Positions 8,719 to 17,144 of a DNA stretch of 47,521 nt are shown piece after piece; position 1 is the stretch's first letter; the number at the start of each line of letters is the position of its first letter. The DNA is from Gammaproteobacteria bacterium UBA2168. Its GTDB lineage: Bacteria; Pseudomonadota; Gammaproteobacteria; Pseudomonadales; Azotimanducaceae. The stretch covers positions 1 through 47,521 of the forward strand of contig DCWG01000035.1 in assembly GCA_002327525.1 (NCBI GenBank), in the 5' to 3' direction. The notes beneath the pieces were generated by a model. The model saw only the letters and a list, made by a program, of their open reading frames with translations. It was not told the origin of the DNA and did not search any database. The translations under genes were made by a program, and so were the position numbers.

Positions 8719-9957
8719 CTAGAATGCAACGCTCACCATCAGCCAGAACTTGTCGACATCGGGACGGCTGCCGTCTCCGTCGAAGTCCGCATAAAAGGCA
8801 TCGGCCCTCACCCACTTGTTAAACTTGTAGCCAAGCCGCAGGTTGAGTTCTTCACCAAACTCCTCGCTGCCATCATCCGCTTCAAAACTGTGGTAGCGGG
8901 CCTCGGCAATCCAGGCATCGGGTGTGAACTTCACTTTCACGTAGCGATCTTCCAGGCCTGCATCGGGTGTGGCGAGAAACTGATCCGCAAAGCCATTAAA
9001 CGCGTGCAGCGTAGCGAACGGTGTGCGAAATGCCTCACCGGGATCGTCCTCGTCGCCGCCGAGTGCTTCCCAACCTACACCGACGTCGACCTTCCCCACG
9101 ATGACACCGCCGTTCAGGTGCGTGTAGTTGGCATCGTAGTCGGCCGGGTTGTCACCTGCGTCCGTCTGGCGTGCAAACTCGCCCTCGTAACGAATTTTTA
9201 CGTCATCGCCGAGCGCCACGCTGCCTTTGAACCTGGCACCGAACGTGGACGTAGAGAAGGCAAAGGCATCTTCGTTGTCGAGGCGGTAGTAGTACGCGGC
9301 GAGCCGGCCGACACTACCGAGATCGACACCGGCATTCAGAAGATGCGTGCCATCCTGATCGTGGATACCCGCAGATACCTGGTCGCCGAGGATGCGTCTC
9401 ACTTTGTTGATGTAAGCGTAACGTGCATCGAAGCCGTCGCCCGTGTATTCGAACTTCACGGCGTCGTAGGTCTGTTCGTTCTGGCGCCATCCGACACCGC
9501 CTACGAAGCGCTGGTTGTCCAGATTGATGCGCTGCCGCCCAACGCGTGCGCCGAAATTTCCAGCCTTGTAGTCCAGGTAGAGCTGATTGAGCTCCGAACC
9601 CTCGGGATCCGCAATCACCGGATAACCGCCCATCGAGGGGGTGTTGCCGCCCCCCGCGTTGTAATCGTCGGCTCCGATCTGCGACACGTTATCGAACTCC
9701 GTAAACAGCTGGAAGCCTTTGACCCGGCCGCTAGCTATAGACAAGCGAGTGCGAACGGTCGATGCATCTGCATCATCCGAAAACCGGTTGTCGTCTACGT
9801 GTTCGAATCGATACCTAAACGACAAGCTGGCCTTGCCGTCCTTGATAAACGAATCCCAATCTGAACTACCGGCGCTCTCCGCTGCCACCGCATTCGTGCT
9901 TGACACGACCGCGGCCAGCACGCCAGCCATCCATACTTTTTGCTGATTTCTAACCAC
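8719..9957 (-). CDS. Outer-membrane porin (alginate-export/phosphate-porin-like beta barrel)
   Basis: A 412-residue secreted beta-barrel protein. The signal peptide ends ...SSTNAVA-AES at about residue 26. Alternating amphipathic strands continue throughout (LSFRYRFEHVDD, ARVGRQRINLDNQRFVG, LNLRLGYKFNKW), and the chain ends in the aromatic VSVAF, the outer-membrane sorting signal. The GRQRINLDN-RFVG segment is typical of the alginate-export/OprP-like porin group. Start is GTG 9957, with an ATG at 9930 as a possible alternative; neither has a strong ribosome site. It would allow passive uptake of small, probably anionic or hydrophobic, solutes. It stands alone with a hairpin at its 3' end. Confidence 0.85.
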   Translation of the reverse strand: MVRNQQKVWMAGVLAAVVSSTNAVAAESAGSSDWDSFIKDGKASLSFRYRFEHVDDNRFSDDADASTVRTRLSIASGRVKGFQLFTEFDNVSQIGADDYNAGGGNTPSMGGYPVIADPEGSELNQLYLDYKAGNFGARVGRQRINLDNQRFVGGVGWRQNEQTYDAVKFEYTGDGFDARYAYINKVRRILGDQVSAGIHDQDGTHLLNAGVDLGSVGRLAAYYYRLDNEDAFAFSTSTFGARFKGSVALGDDVKIRYEGEFARQTDAGDNPADYDANYTHLNGGVIVGKVDVGVGWEALGGDEDDPGEAFRTPFATLHAFNGFADQFLATPDAGLEDRYVKVKFTPDAWIAEARYHSFEADDGSEEFGEELNLRLGYKFNKWVRADAFYADFDGDGSRPDVDKFWLMVSVAF

Positions 9958-10171
9958 TATTTCGCTTCGCGAGACCTTTTGTCGCGTTATAGCATTGCCT
10001 TTCTAGGCGGTGGGTATTTTGTGATGTCACCCCTTTTTTGCGGTATACGAGAAACTACTAAGAATACGTGTAAGTACTAGGCTACTTGGCCCTGGGGCTG
10101 CACCATATTGCGTCTCGAAACACTCCGCGACCAACCGGGACGATGCACTCGACCGACGCAGACAATCCGGA

Positions 10172-10591
10172 TTGGCCAAGGGCACGGTCGATCTCGACCC
10201 CGGGCAGCTGACGGTCAAGGCCGAATGGATGCAGGAGGACGTGGACAGCCAGCTCACGAGTTCTCTCGGGCACCGTCGCCGCTATCGCAACACGACATTG
10301 CTCAGCAGAGAAGACGAGCGCCTTCGCAATGCGCTCAACGTGACAGCACGTCGGTTGCTGTTCCAGATCATCTCACCGATGATCCAGGAATTTCTGGAGC
10401 ATCTGGAACGTCACCCCGATTTTCTGCACGACACGCTTTATCCCACACTGCGATCACCGATCGGCAGCACCCGCTCGGCCGAGCATCAGGTACGAAGCAG
10501 TCTCACCAGCGCATACACCATAGAGTATCTCAGCACGGGGGAAACACCTCTGCGGGGGCACGCGATGGCCTGGCTGGCATCACGCCGATGA
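10172..10591 (+). CDS. Hypothetical protein, weak candidate
   Basis: A possible 139-residue protein with a TTG start at 10172. The same frame is open back to 10025 without an ATG or GTG start. Sequence such as LLFQIISPMIQEFLEHLERHPDFLHDTL and TIEYLSTGETPLRGH looks protein-like with amphipathic helices, better than the overlapping frames. No family recognised. It could be the 3' remnant of a longer gene that has lost its start. It converges on the cytochrome c gene, with a strong hairpin between the two. Confidence 0.35.
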   Translation: MAKGTVDLDPGQLTVKAEWMQEDVDSQLTSSLGHRRRYRNTTLLSREDERLRNALNVTARRLLFQIISPMIQEFLEHLERHPDFLHDTLYPTLRSPIGSTRSAEHQVRSSLTSAYTIEYLSTGETPLRGHAMAWLASRR

Positions 10592-10607
10592 GCGACTGAG
10601 AAAACGG

Positions 10608-10633
10608 CGGGACGGCCGTGAGATGCCGTCCCG
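10608..10633 (-). terminator. Intrinsic terminator, cytochrome c gene
   Basis: Perfect 9-base stem (CGGGACGGC, 10608-10616; GCCGTCCCG, 10625-10633) with an 8-base loop. Read on the minus strand it is followed by CCGTTTTC, a short T-run, 12 bases after the cytochrome stop. It may also stop plus-strand transcription from 10172-10591. Confidence 0.7.
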
Positions 10634-10644
10634 GTAGTGGGGAC

Positions 10645-10959
10645 CTACGGGCAGGCCGTCAACGCTGCGTAGTGCGCGGCCAGATCTTCTGCATCCTGAT
10701 CGCTCAGGCTAGCGACGAAAGGCTGCATGGTGACCTCGGTACGAGCGCCGTCACGGAATGCCTTGATCTGCTTAGCAAGGTAAATGTGCTGCTGGCCGGC
10801 GAGATTCGGCCACATGGGATTCAGACTCACACCCTGAAGACCGTGGCACGCAGCACAGACCGCAGCCTTGGCGGCACCGGCAGCTGCATCTCCAGCCGCC
10901 CACGCCCCCGTGGCTCCGAAGGCAACCAGAACAATCAGCGCCGAAAACAATTTACGCAT
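10645..10959 (-). CDS. Periplasmic class I cytochrome c
   Basis: A 104-residue mono-heme cytochrome. The signal peptide MRKLFSALIVLVAFGATGAWA is followed by a CAACH heme-attachment motif, and a distal Met candidate in EVTMQPFV fits the sixth ligand. The helical tail (LSDQDAEDLAAHYAAL) is typical of cytochrome c4/c553-like soluble carriers. ATG 10959 is preferred because GGAG lies 6 bases upstream; upstream in-frame codons would disrupt the signal peptide. Likely an electron shuttle between periplasmic dehydrogenases and a terminal oxidase. Single-gene unit with its own terminator. Confidence 0.88.
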   Translation of the reverse strand: MRKLFSALIVLVAFGATGAWAAGDAAAGAAKAAVCAACHGLQGVSLNPMWPNLAGQQHIYLAKQIKAFRDGARTEVTMQPFVASLSDQDAEDLAAHYAALTACP

Positions 10960-11382
10960 TCCAATCTCCATTTCTTCTACAAATACAAAACCAATCCATA
11001 GCGCGACGGCAGGCACACCCGCAGGATAACGGGCGCGGTACGCCACGCAGTTCGATTGCCTATGTCAGATGACGCGGCGCCGCTACTTTTCACGGCGCTC
11101 ACCCTGGGACAGCGGCGTATCATACGCTACAGATCGCCAGGTGCGAAACGAAAAACGCCCCACATTTCGACTCCCAATAAGCCGATTTCGTTCCAGGCTC
11201 GAACTTCGTGTGAGGATAAGGGATTGCCGAAGGCGTTCACAGACTCGTGGACATCGAGCCGTTTCCGCGAACGACTGGACACGCAGACCGGACTGTTGCG
11301 AGAAACATTCTCGGCGGGTGAGTTCAGCCTGCGGCAACGTCGCCGGTTTCGGATGCGAGTTCGGCAAGCGGCAGCAATCGCA
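10960..11382. other. Intergenic region without recognisable gene
   Basis: 423 bases between the cytochrome c start and the end of the acyl-CoA ligase gene. It must hold the cytochrome promoter near 10960-11050. Open frames exist on both strands but none shows a motif, a ribosome site plus start, or family resemblance. I see no repeat or RNA gene. Confidence 0.5.
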
Positions 11383-13056
11383 TCAGGATTCAGCCAGGGC
11401 GTCGATGGCCTCGCCACGTAACTGTCGCTTCAGTATCTTCCCCGACGCAGTCCTGGGCAACGGCGAGTCGGCAAAGCGCAGATAGCGCGGTATCTCGAAT
11501 CGCGCCAGGCGAGTCTGCAGGAAGACACGCAGCTCGTCCTCACTGACGGACTCGGCGGAATACACCGTCGCCCCAACTTCCTCGCCGAGGCGTTCGTCGG
11601 GCACACCGTATACGCTAGCTTCGCTCACCGCCGGGTGTTCCAGCAGTGCGGCTTCCACCGCGCCACAACCGATGTTCTCGCCGCCGCGGATCACCAGGTC
11701 CTTGATCCTGTCGACGATGAAGACAAACCCCTCCTCATCGAGATAGGCCACGTCTCCGGTGCGCAGCCATCCGTCGACGAAAGTCTCAGCGTTTGCATCC
11801 GGCCGGTTCCAGTAACCTCGTATGACGCTGGCACCGCGAATCTGTAACTCCCCCCGACTTCCCGTCGGTAGCTCTCCGCCGCCCTCGTCTACAATACGGA
11901 TGTCCAACACCGCCGAGCAGCGCCCCGAACTTTCCGGTCTGGCGGCATAATCATCTCCGGCGATGCCGGTGCCGATGGCATTGGTCTCCGTCATTCCCCA
12001 TCCAGTGTTGGGGCGGGCGTTGTCGAATTGCTGGTCGATGTTGCGAACCTGCTCGGGTGCGCGGGGTGCGCCGCCGCCACCGACCATCAGCAGCGAGCTG
12101 AGGTCGTGGTTGGAGAGGCGCGCGTGAGCCACCAGGTCTCCCGTCATCGCCGCCGGTGCGGTCACCGAGGATATACCTTCCCGCTCGATAAGCTCGGTGG
12201 CCAGGGCCACGTCCCACTTGTACATTGAGACGATGCGGCGTTGGGCACGATACGAGGACAGATACACCGCGTGCGAACCCGTGGCATGAAACAACGGTAC
12301 CGCCAGCAGGGTGGCGGGTTGCTGATCCGGCACCGGAAACTCCACACCACTCATCAGCGCCATGCTGCGCGCATCGAGCTCCCACGAGAGAAGCGCGGAA
12401 ATGATATTGCGATGACAAGACACCGCACCCTTGGGATGGCCGGTGGACCCGGATGTGTAGAAGATCGTAGCGTCATCGTTGGGATGGATGTCCGCCATGG
12501 GCATATCTTCGCTGCAACTCGCGATCGCCATCCCAAGATCGCGCGCACCGGTGCCGTGATCTTCGCTTGCGCGCACCGACAGCACGGCAAGGTCGGCGAA
12601 TTCATCCGTGCAACGCGCCAGGCGCTCGAGGCGCTCCTCATCGCAAAGTAGTACCTTTGCGCCGCTGTCGCTGAGCCCATAGGCCATCTCATCCGGTGTC
12701 CACAATGCATTCATCGCAACAGCAACGGCGCCGATGGATGTAGACGCCATGAAGCCGATGATCCATTCGGGATAGTTACGCATGGAAATGGCCACCCGCT
12801 CGCCCACCACCACGCCGTATTCACCGCCCAGCAGGTTGGCAAGCCGCGCGGCCTGCCTCCAGGCGTCCTCGAACGTGAGCACTTCATCCTCGTACTGGAT
12901 GAAGGGCAGATCGCCGCGCGCTTCGTCATAAAGGTGGCGTAACGTTGGCGGCGCATGGCGAAACGCGCGGCAAACGTGGCCGTACATTTCCACCTCATGC
13001 AATTCATAGGGCTCGCCTGGCGCGGTCAGCGCGGTAAGTGCTGCAACTCGATCCAT
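11383..13056 (-). CDS. AMP-dependent acyl-CoA synthetase
   Basis: A 557-residue ANL-superfamily ligase that activates a carboxylic acid to acyl-AMP and then acyl-CoA. Core motifs in order are FYTSGSTGHPKGAV (P-loop), TGWGMTETNA (adenine/substrate strand), LRTGDVAYLDEEGF with IVDRIKD (hinge), and PRTASGKILKR with the catalytic C-terminal Lys. The usual GGENIYP-type segment reads GGENIGCGAVEAAL here. ATG 13056 was chosen because AGGAC lies just upstream and the preceding in-frame residues look noncoding. Last gene of a minus-strand series with DUF1080, SnoaL-like, enoyl-CoA hydratase and NUDIX genes. Chain length of the substrate is unknown. Confidence 0.9.
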   Translation of the reverse strand: MDRVAALTALTAPGEPYELHEVEMYGHVCRAFRHAPPTLRHLYDEARGDLPFIQYEDEVLTFEDAWRQAARLANLLGGEYGVVVGERVAISMRNYPEWIIGFMASTSIGAVAVAMNALWTPDEMAYGLSDSGAKVLLCDEERLERLARCTDEFADLAVLSVRASEDHGTGARDLGMAIASCSEDMPMADIHPNDDATIFYTSGSTGHPKGAVSCHRNIISALLSWELDARSMALMSGVEFPVPDQQPATLLAVPLFHATGSHAVYLSSYRAQRRIVSMYKWDVALATELIEREGISSVTAPAAMTGDLVAHARLSNHDLSSLLMVGGGGAPRAPEQVRNIDQQFDNARPNTGWGMTETNAIGTGIAGDDYAARPESSGRCSAVLDIRIVDEGGGELPTGSRGELQIRGASVIRGYWNRPDANAETFVDGWLRTGDVAYLDEEGFVFIVDRIKDLVIRGGENIGCGAVEAALLEHPAVSEASVYGVPDERLGEEVGATVYSAESVSEDELRVFLQTRLARFEIPRYLRFADSPLPRTASGKILKRQLRGEAIDALAES

Positions 13057-13193
13057 ACTCGTCCTCTGAGCCTCGTGATCCGGCAAACGACCGATTGTGA
13101 ACGACATGGCCCGTAGGTGTCATCACGCTGACACACACCGGACCGCCGCGCACTGTACCCGGCCTGATCCTAGTGCGAGCGTCTCTTGAAGTG

Positions 13194-13988
13194 TCAGTCG
13201 AGCAGACGAATCATCACCCGCCTGAAGTGTACGGGATGGCTCTCACTCTGCAGCGCGATGTAGCCCCCCGAAAGCGGTGTCCCGTCCACCTTGACCGTTT
13301 TGTCGAATCCGCTGACTACCCCACCGCCCACTACCGGATGTTGGTAGGCAAGCACCGTCGCATCGTTGACTCGATGTTCGATACGCCCGTGGCCATCCAC
13401 GCGCAGGATAACGATCACCCAACTCTCGTCCGCCACGGTCGGCGCCTCGGCCGCTATGCAGTGTTTCGTCTCGAGTTCACCAGTCACTAGCTCGACATGG
13501 GTGCCTGGCGTGCAGAGGTTCAGAGTGGGACGCATACGGGTACCGAACCCACCCAAAAACTGCGCTTCCAGAGATATGGGGAAGTCCTGGTCTATACCCA
13601 TGGACTGCGGACTCTGCGAGTGAAACATCACGCCGCTGTTCTTGCGCGCCCACCGCGGACCACCGCGCGCCTGCTCACCAACGAAGCGGTATTCCACGAG
13701 CAGTTCGTAGCGCTCGTAGGGCCGGTGATAGAAGAGATGACCAAAGTGATTCTCGAAACGCTCATACCCCTCATAACCGACAGATATCAGGCCATCCTCT
13801 ACCCTGAAGGTTCCATACGGATCGATACCTGCGGCATGCCCCCGGATCTTCGGCGTCCAACCGTCGAGTGTCTTACCGTCGAATAGCGGCTGCCACGCCG
13901 TTTCTGCCGCGAATGCGCGGGGCGCAACAACGGCAGCCACCGCCCACGCGAGGACTACCCCGAAGAGGACGCTAGCTCTCCTCGGCAT
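13194..13988 (-). CDS. Secreted DUF1080 protein (3-keto-disaccharide hydrolase fold)
   Basis: A 264-residue secreted protein: signal peptide MPRRASVLFGVVLAWAVAA...AFA-AET, then the DUF1080 beta-sandwich (WQPLFDGKTLDGWTPK, GTFRVEDGLISV, NSGVMFHSQ, SLEAQFLGG, GGYIALQSESHPVHFRRV). The concanavalin-like fold binds or cleaves glycosides such as 3-keto-sugars; the closing ALQSESHPVHFRNI-like end is diagnostic. The start may be ATG 13988 or ATG 14000. Both lack a ribosome site, and 13988 overlaps the end of the broken SnoaL gene by 17 bases, so translation was probably coupled to it. The nonsense mutations upstream could lower its expression by polarity. Confidence 0.82.
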   Translation of the reverse strand: MPRRASVLFGVVLAWAVAAVVAPRAFAAETAWQPLFDGKTLDGWTPKIRGHAAGIDPYGTFRVEDGLISVGYEGYERFENHFGHLFYHRPYERYELLVEYRFVGEQARGGPRWARKNSGVMFHSQSPQSMGIDQDFPISLEAQFLGGFGTRMRPTLNLCTPGTHVELVTGELETKHCIAAEAPTVADESWVIVILRVDGHGRIEHRVNDATVLAYQHPVVGGGVVSGFDKTVKVDGTPLSGGYIALQSESHPVHFRRVMIRLLD

Positions 13989-14382
13989 TGAACACTGCAT
14001 AGATGCGTTTCTGGAAATACCAGCGGTCGTCGACCTTCATATAGTCGTCCTCGTACCGGCCAATAACGGCTCGTTTATCGCCATCCGGGGCATGCAGAAA
14101 CGCCTGCTGATATCAGGTGCCGTGCGCCGTATCGCCATCCAGGATAATGGAACCCGCGGATGCCTAAAAGCCCACGAAAGAAAAAGCCGACATCACCTGG
14201 CGCCACACGGCAACGAAGTTGTCCTTGCCGGCAATCTCACCCACTGCAGGCAACGACCACACCGCATCATCCCGCCAGTTCTCTGCCCATGCGTCACCAT
14301 CGAAGCGCATTACCGCGTCGTTGTACGACTCCACCCACTCCCTGATGGCCATTCGGTCTTCCAGCGGCCCCCGGCTGACCAT
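13972..14382 (-). pseudogene. SnoaL-like (NTF2-fold) gene with two in-frame stops
   Basis: The frame runs from ATG 14382 (GGGGAG ribosome site 8 bases upstream) to a TAG at 13972. It reads as a complete NTF2-fold SnoaL-like protein of about 135 residues: MAIREWVESYNDAVMRFD, WAENWRDDAVWSLP, then FLHAPDGDKRAVIGRYEDDYMKVDDRWYFQKR. Two stops interrupt it in the same frame: TAG at 14164-14166, where Tyr is expected in FVGFYASAG, and TGA at 14113-14115, where Trp is expected in GTWYQQ. All other family positions are intact, so decay is recent or the bases are errors. It lies between the enoyl-CoA hydratase and DUF1080 genes in one operon. Confidence 0.82.
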
Positions 14383-14396
14383 CCCATTCTCCCCGC

Positions 14397-15113
14397 TTAT
14401 CGATATCGCTGTGAATTGCGCAGCAGATATGCCGCACCATGCGGCTGATTGAGCACCGCGTTCTCTCCGAACAACGCCTCCTTCTGGCCGCCAAACACCT
14501 CCCGATTGGCGCCGAGCGGACTCAATTCCCGTGCCCGAGCAACAGCCACTGCCTCGAGCGTGTCGATGCCAGCCGTCAACTGCACGACACCAGCCGTCTT
14601 CGCCTCCGGACCCGTCCAGCGCCGAGCCAGTTGCACGGTCTCGAAAAACGCGTCTGCGGGAAGTTTGTGCCGAAACAATGCGAGTTCCGGTTTCGGGATG
14701 GTCATGCCGAGCTGCATTTCATTCGCACACAGATACCCCCTATCCTCACGCATGACCCGCACGTCGTGGCACAGAGCGGACATGAAACCCGCGCCAAATG
14801 CGTGGCCGTTTATCGCTGCCACCGTCGGTACGGGCAAGGTGATGATTCTGCCCATGAGCGTCATGAATTCAGCGCCAAAAGCGCTGCGATCGCCTCCGCG
14901 ATGATCGCCCTGTGACCGAACCCACTCAAGGTCCAGCCCGTTGGAGAAGAACTTCTCACTGGCCGAACGCGTCACCAGCGCAACCGGGCCGGTGGAAGCT
15001 TCCACCTCGTCCAGCGCCCGGGCGAATTCTCGCACGAACGTAGTGTTCCACCGGTTCTCTCCATCATCCATGGTGAGGATGTAACAGTCGTCCTCGCGTG
15101 TTAGTTCGATCAT
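14397..15113 (-). CDS. Enoyl-CoA hydratase/isomerase family protein
   Basis: A 238-residue crotonase-fold protein. Oxyanion-hole segments are SASEKFFSNGLDLEW and AAINGHAFGAGFMSALCHDVRVM. The chain is short relative to the usual 255-260 but has the helical C-terminus (LTAGIDTLEAVAVARAREL). The typical catalytic Glu pair is not obvious: the ANEMQLGMTIP segment replaces the NLGLFPG-type segment, as in the Delta3,Delta2-enoyl-CoA isomerase (ECI-like) branch. It lies 13 bases after the NUDIX gene and 14 before the SnoaL pseudogene, so it is in an operon. Probable role in fatty-acyl-CoA isomerisation. Confidence 0.85.
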   Translation of the reverse strand: MIELTREDDCYILTMDDGENRWNTTFVREFARALDEVEASTGPVALVTRSASEKFFSNGLDLEWVRSQGDHRGGDRSAFGAEFMTLMGRIITLPVPTVAAINGHAFGAGFMSALCHDVRVMREDRGYLCANEMQLGMTIPKPELALFRHKLPADAFFETVQLARRWTGPEAKTAGVVQLTAGIDTLEAVAVARARELSPLGANREVFGGQKEALFGENAVLNQPHGAAYLLRNSQRYR

Positions 15114-15126
15114 ATTCAGGACACCA

Positions 15127-15906
15127 TCAGTAGCTTTCTATGGAGTTCTCAAAAGTGAATCCACCCCTGGCCATTACCAGGCGATGGCGGTGACCCTGGG
15201 CGTTGGCATCCCAGCTCTCGTAACCGGCATCGCCATGCCACATCGCCACACGGTCGCCGGCTCCGGTCTTGCCGACACGAGTGGAGTAGGTCTTGGCCTC
15301 GTTCTCCCGGAAGTGATCCAGAATCCTGGCACATGGCGTGTACAGAGAAAGGTGGTACAGCGTCACCCAGGTCGGCGGCACCATGTCGATCTCACCGGCG
15401 GAATGCCGCGCAAGCGCATCACCAGGGCGGATCCACGCATGGTCGTCGATTTCCCCCTGGTCTATGTCCACATCGTGTTCATCGTCGACGATCGCCGCGA
15501 AAAACCAGGTCGCGAAGCGTTTCTGCAGCCCTGGCGGCGGGGTCCAGTGGGCGAACCACACGAACTCGTCCGGACGCAGCAGGATACTGGCCTCTTCATC
15601 CGCTTCCCGGGCGGCGGCGTTACGCGCCGCAACCTCCGGATCCTCACTCGTACCAAAATCTTCCGCGTCGATCTTGCCACCGGGGAAAACCCACATCCCC
15701 CCGAACGTGATCTTCGAGTTCTTCCGCAACATGAGCACTTCCGGCCCTGCCTCCGCGTCCCGCAGCAAAACCACGGTCGCTGCCGCAATGGGTGGGACGA
15801 CGCCTTCCTCGTCCTCGCTGCGGCGGTCGAGGCGGCCGTATATATCATTGCGGTGCCGGCCTTTGCCGGGGCTTCCCCTGGCCGATTCCTTATCCGCCTC
15901 GCTCAT
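15127..15906 (-). CDS. NUDIX hydrolase (NUDT19/RP2-like)
   Basis: A 259-residue NUDIX protein. A VLLRDAEAGPEVLMLRKNSK strand precedes the box: WVFPGGKIDAEDFG, a short acidic insert, then AARNAAAREADEEASI, which keeps REXXEE. The insert and the downstream FAHWTPPPGLQKRFATWFF segment match the coenzyme-A-diphosphatase-like NUDT19 group. ATG 15906 was chosen because GGAGCG lies 5 bases upstream; an in-frame TTG precedes it. Adjacent to enoyl-CoA hydratase and acyl-CoA ligase genes, which fits CoA or acyl-CoA turnover (inference). Confidence 0.88.
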   Translation of the reverse strand: MSEADKESARGSPGKGRHRNDIYGRLDRRSEDEEGVVPPIAAATVVLLRDAEAGPEVLMLRKNSKITFGGMWVFPGGKIDAEDFGTSEDPEVAARNAAAREADEEASILLRPDEFVWFAHWTPPPGLQKRFATWFFAAIVDDEHDVDIDQGEIDDHAWIRPGDALARHSAGEIDMVPPTWVTLYHLSLYTPCARILDHFRENEAKTYSTRVGKTGAGDRVAMWHGDAGYESWDANAQGHRHRLVMARGGFTFENSIESY

Positions 15907-16016
15907 CAACGCTCCAAAACCTCAATGAAAAACAACCGAATCGCAATAGCCTGACAGTCCCCATCTGGATGTATCGCGCCGATGATCAAACGGTGGCCGT
16001 GCTTTCGACTCCCTCA

Positions 16017-16388
16017 CTACCCGGCTTCGCCTTCGACGTGGAATAACTTGTTGTAGATGCGCCACTCACCATCCGTCTTCAGTAGTGACAATGTGTCCAG
16101 AAACGTGAGTCCGAGGTAGTCGTCGCGCACGCGGGTCACCGCAGTATCGCCAGCGATTTCGATCGATAGCACATCAAGGCGTGGCAGTTCTGCATTTGCT
16201 TTCGCCGAGGGCTGCGAAGCTACGAAATCGGCGAAATCTGACACCGTCATTTCCGCCAGTGCACCCTGCATATAGCCGGTGATCCGGGCACTGGGATGAA
16301 ATGCCCGGCGCACTTTCTCCGCACTCGACTCAAACATGCTGTCGAAGTAAATCTGCACCGTGTCCCGAATCTGGTCCCGATCAGCCAT
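16017..16388 (-). CDS. NTF2-fold, lumazine-binding-like small protein
   Basis: A 123-residue protein of the NTF2-like 'putative lumazine-binding' group: VQIYFDSMFESSAEKVRRAFHPSARITGYM at the N-terminus, then TVSDFADFV, and a closing WRIYNKLFHVE strand. ATG 16388 has a clear GGAGG ribosome site 5 bases upstream. The related SnoaL-like gene at 13972-14382 is a separate subfamily. Catalytic role unknown; members may be hydratases, isomerases or binding proteins. Confidence 0.8.
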   Translation of the reverse strand: MADRDQIRDTVQIYFDSMFESSAEKVRRAFHPSARITGYMQGALAEMTVSDFADFVASQPSAKANAELPRLDVLSIEIAGDTAVTRVRDDYLGLTFLDTLSLLKTDGEWRIYNKLFHVEGEAG

Positions 16389-16428
16389 TTTGCCTCCGTG
16401 TTGAATTCCCTGCAGCGCCAAGAAGATA

Positions 16429-16876
16429 TCACAGCACGCCAGCGACCACGCCAATCACGTCGCTGTCCTCGTTCAGAGTGGTTCTGGTGAGGGATCCCGC
16501 CATCTCCAGAACCCCGAATCCCGCCGCCCCGGGTGAGTCGCGCCCTGACTCCCGTGCCGCGACTCTTGCATGGGCGAGAGACCTATCGGACCGATTCACA
16601 CCCGTGCGCCGAAATCATGAAAGTGAGCGGCATAGAGTCCGGGGCCGCAACCAAGATCGCAAAGCGCCCGCCCTTCAAATCCCACGCACGCGTTCAACCA
16701 CGCTACGGTAGCGGTTATGCTCGCCGGGCGCCGCGAGGCTCTCTCTGCCTGCGGATCGAGGTGCGCGGCCAGTATCTGCCGGGAGATGTGGGATCGTTTC
16801 ACAACAGCCGTGCGCTATGACGCGAGAACGGTTCGGGTGCTCGCCCAACACCACGGAGCGCCTCGTAGAGACTCAT
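16429..16876 (-). pseudogene. Decayed class I SAM methyltransferase gene
   Basis: Family sequence can be followed leftward across several lesions. The gene begins at ATG 16876 (GGAGGG 4 bases upstream) with MSLYEALRGVG and FSRHSARLL. A TGA at 16799-16801 replaces the Trp of LWNDPHISRQ. One C is missing from a C-run at 16790-16792 (minus sense). The frame then gives HISRQILAAHLDPQAERASR and motif I LCDLGCGPGLYA, stops after HFHDFGARV, and resumes in another frame as SDRSLAHARVAARESG. A central deletion follows, and a plausible C-terminus AGFGVLEMAGSLT ends at 16429. The order and identity of the pieces are firm; exact lesion sizes are inference. Confidence 0.75.
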
Positions 16877-17144
16877 CATACCCTCCGAGAAGCAGCCCCA
16901 CCCTCTGTCCGACGACATCGACTCATCATGCGTCTCATCACCCCCTCATGCACCGGGCTCGAAAACCTCAGCCGTCACTTTCCCCCAGATCGCGTTGTGA
17001 ATCCCCATAGCTTCCCACCGATATCAGTTCTCCCCGGCCCTGGCAATCTATACGCGTTCGGCCCGGCCGGCACGACCGGATCCGCAGTTCGCGCGGGTCG
17101 ACGTCCGGTTGAAATCGCCGTGGCAGATGTAACAGCATGCACAC

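Noticed and set aside
8635..9864. Plus-strand ORF opposite the porin
   Set aside because: Shadow of the beta-barrel gene; lacks family features.
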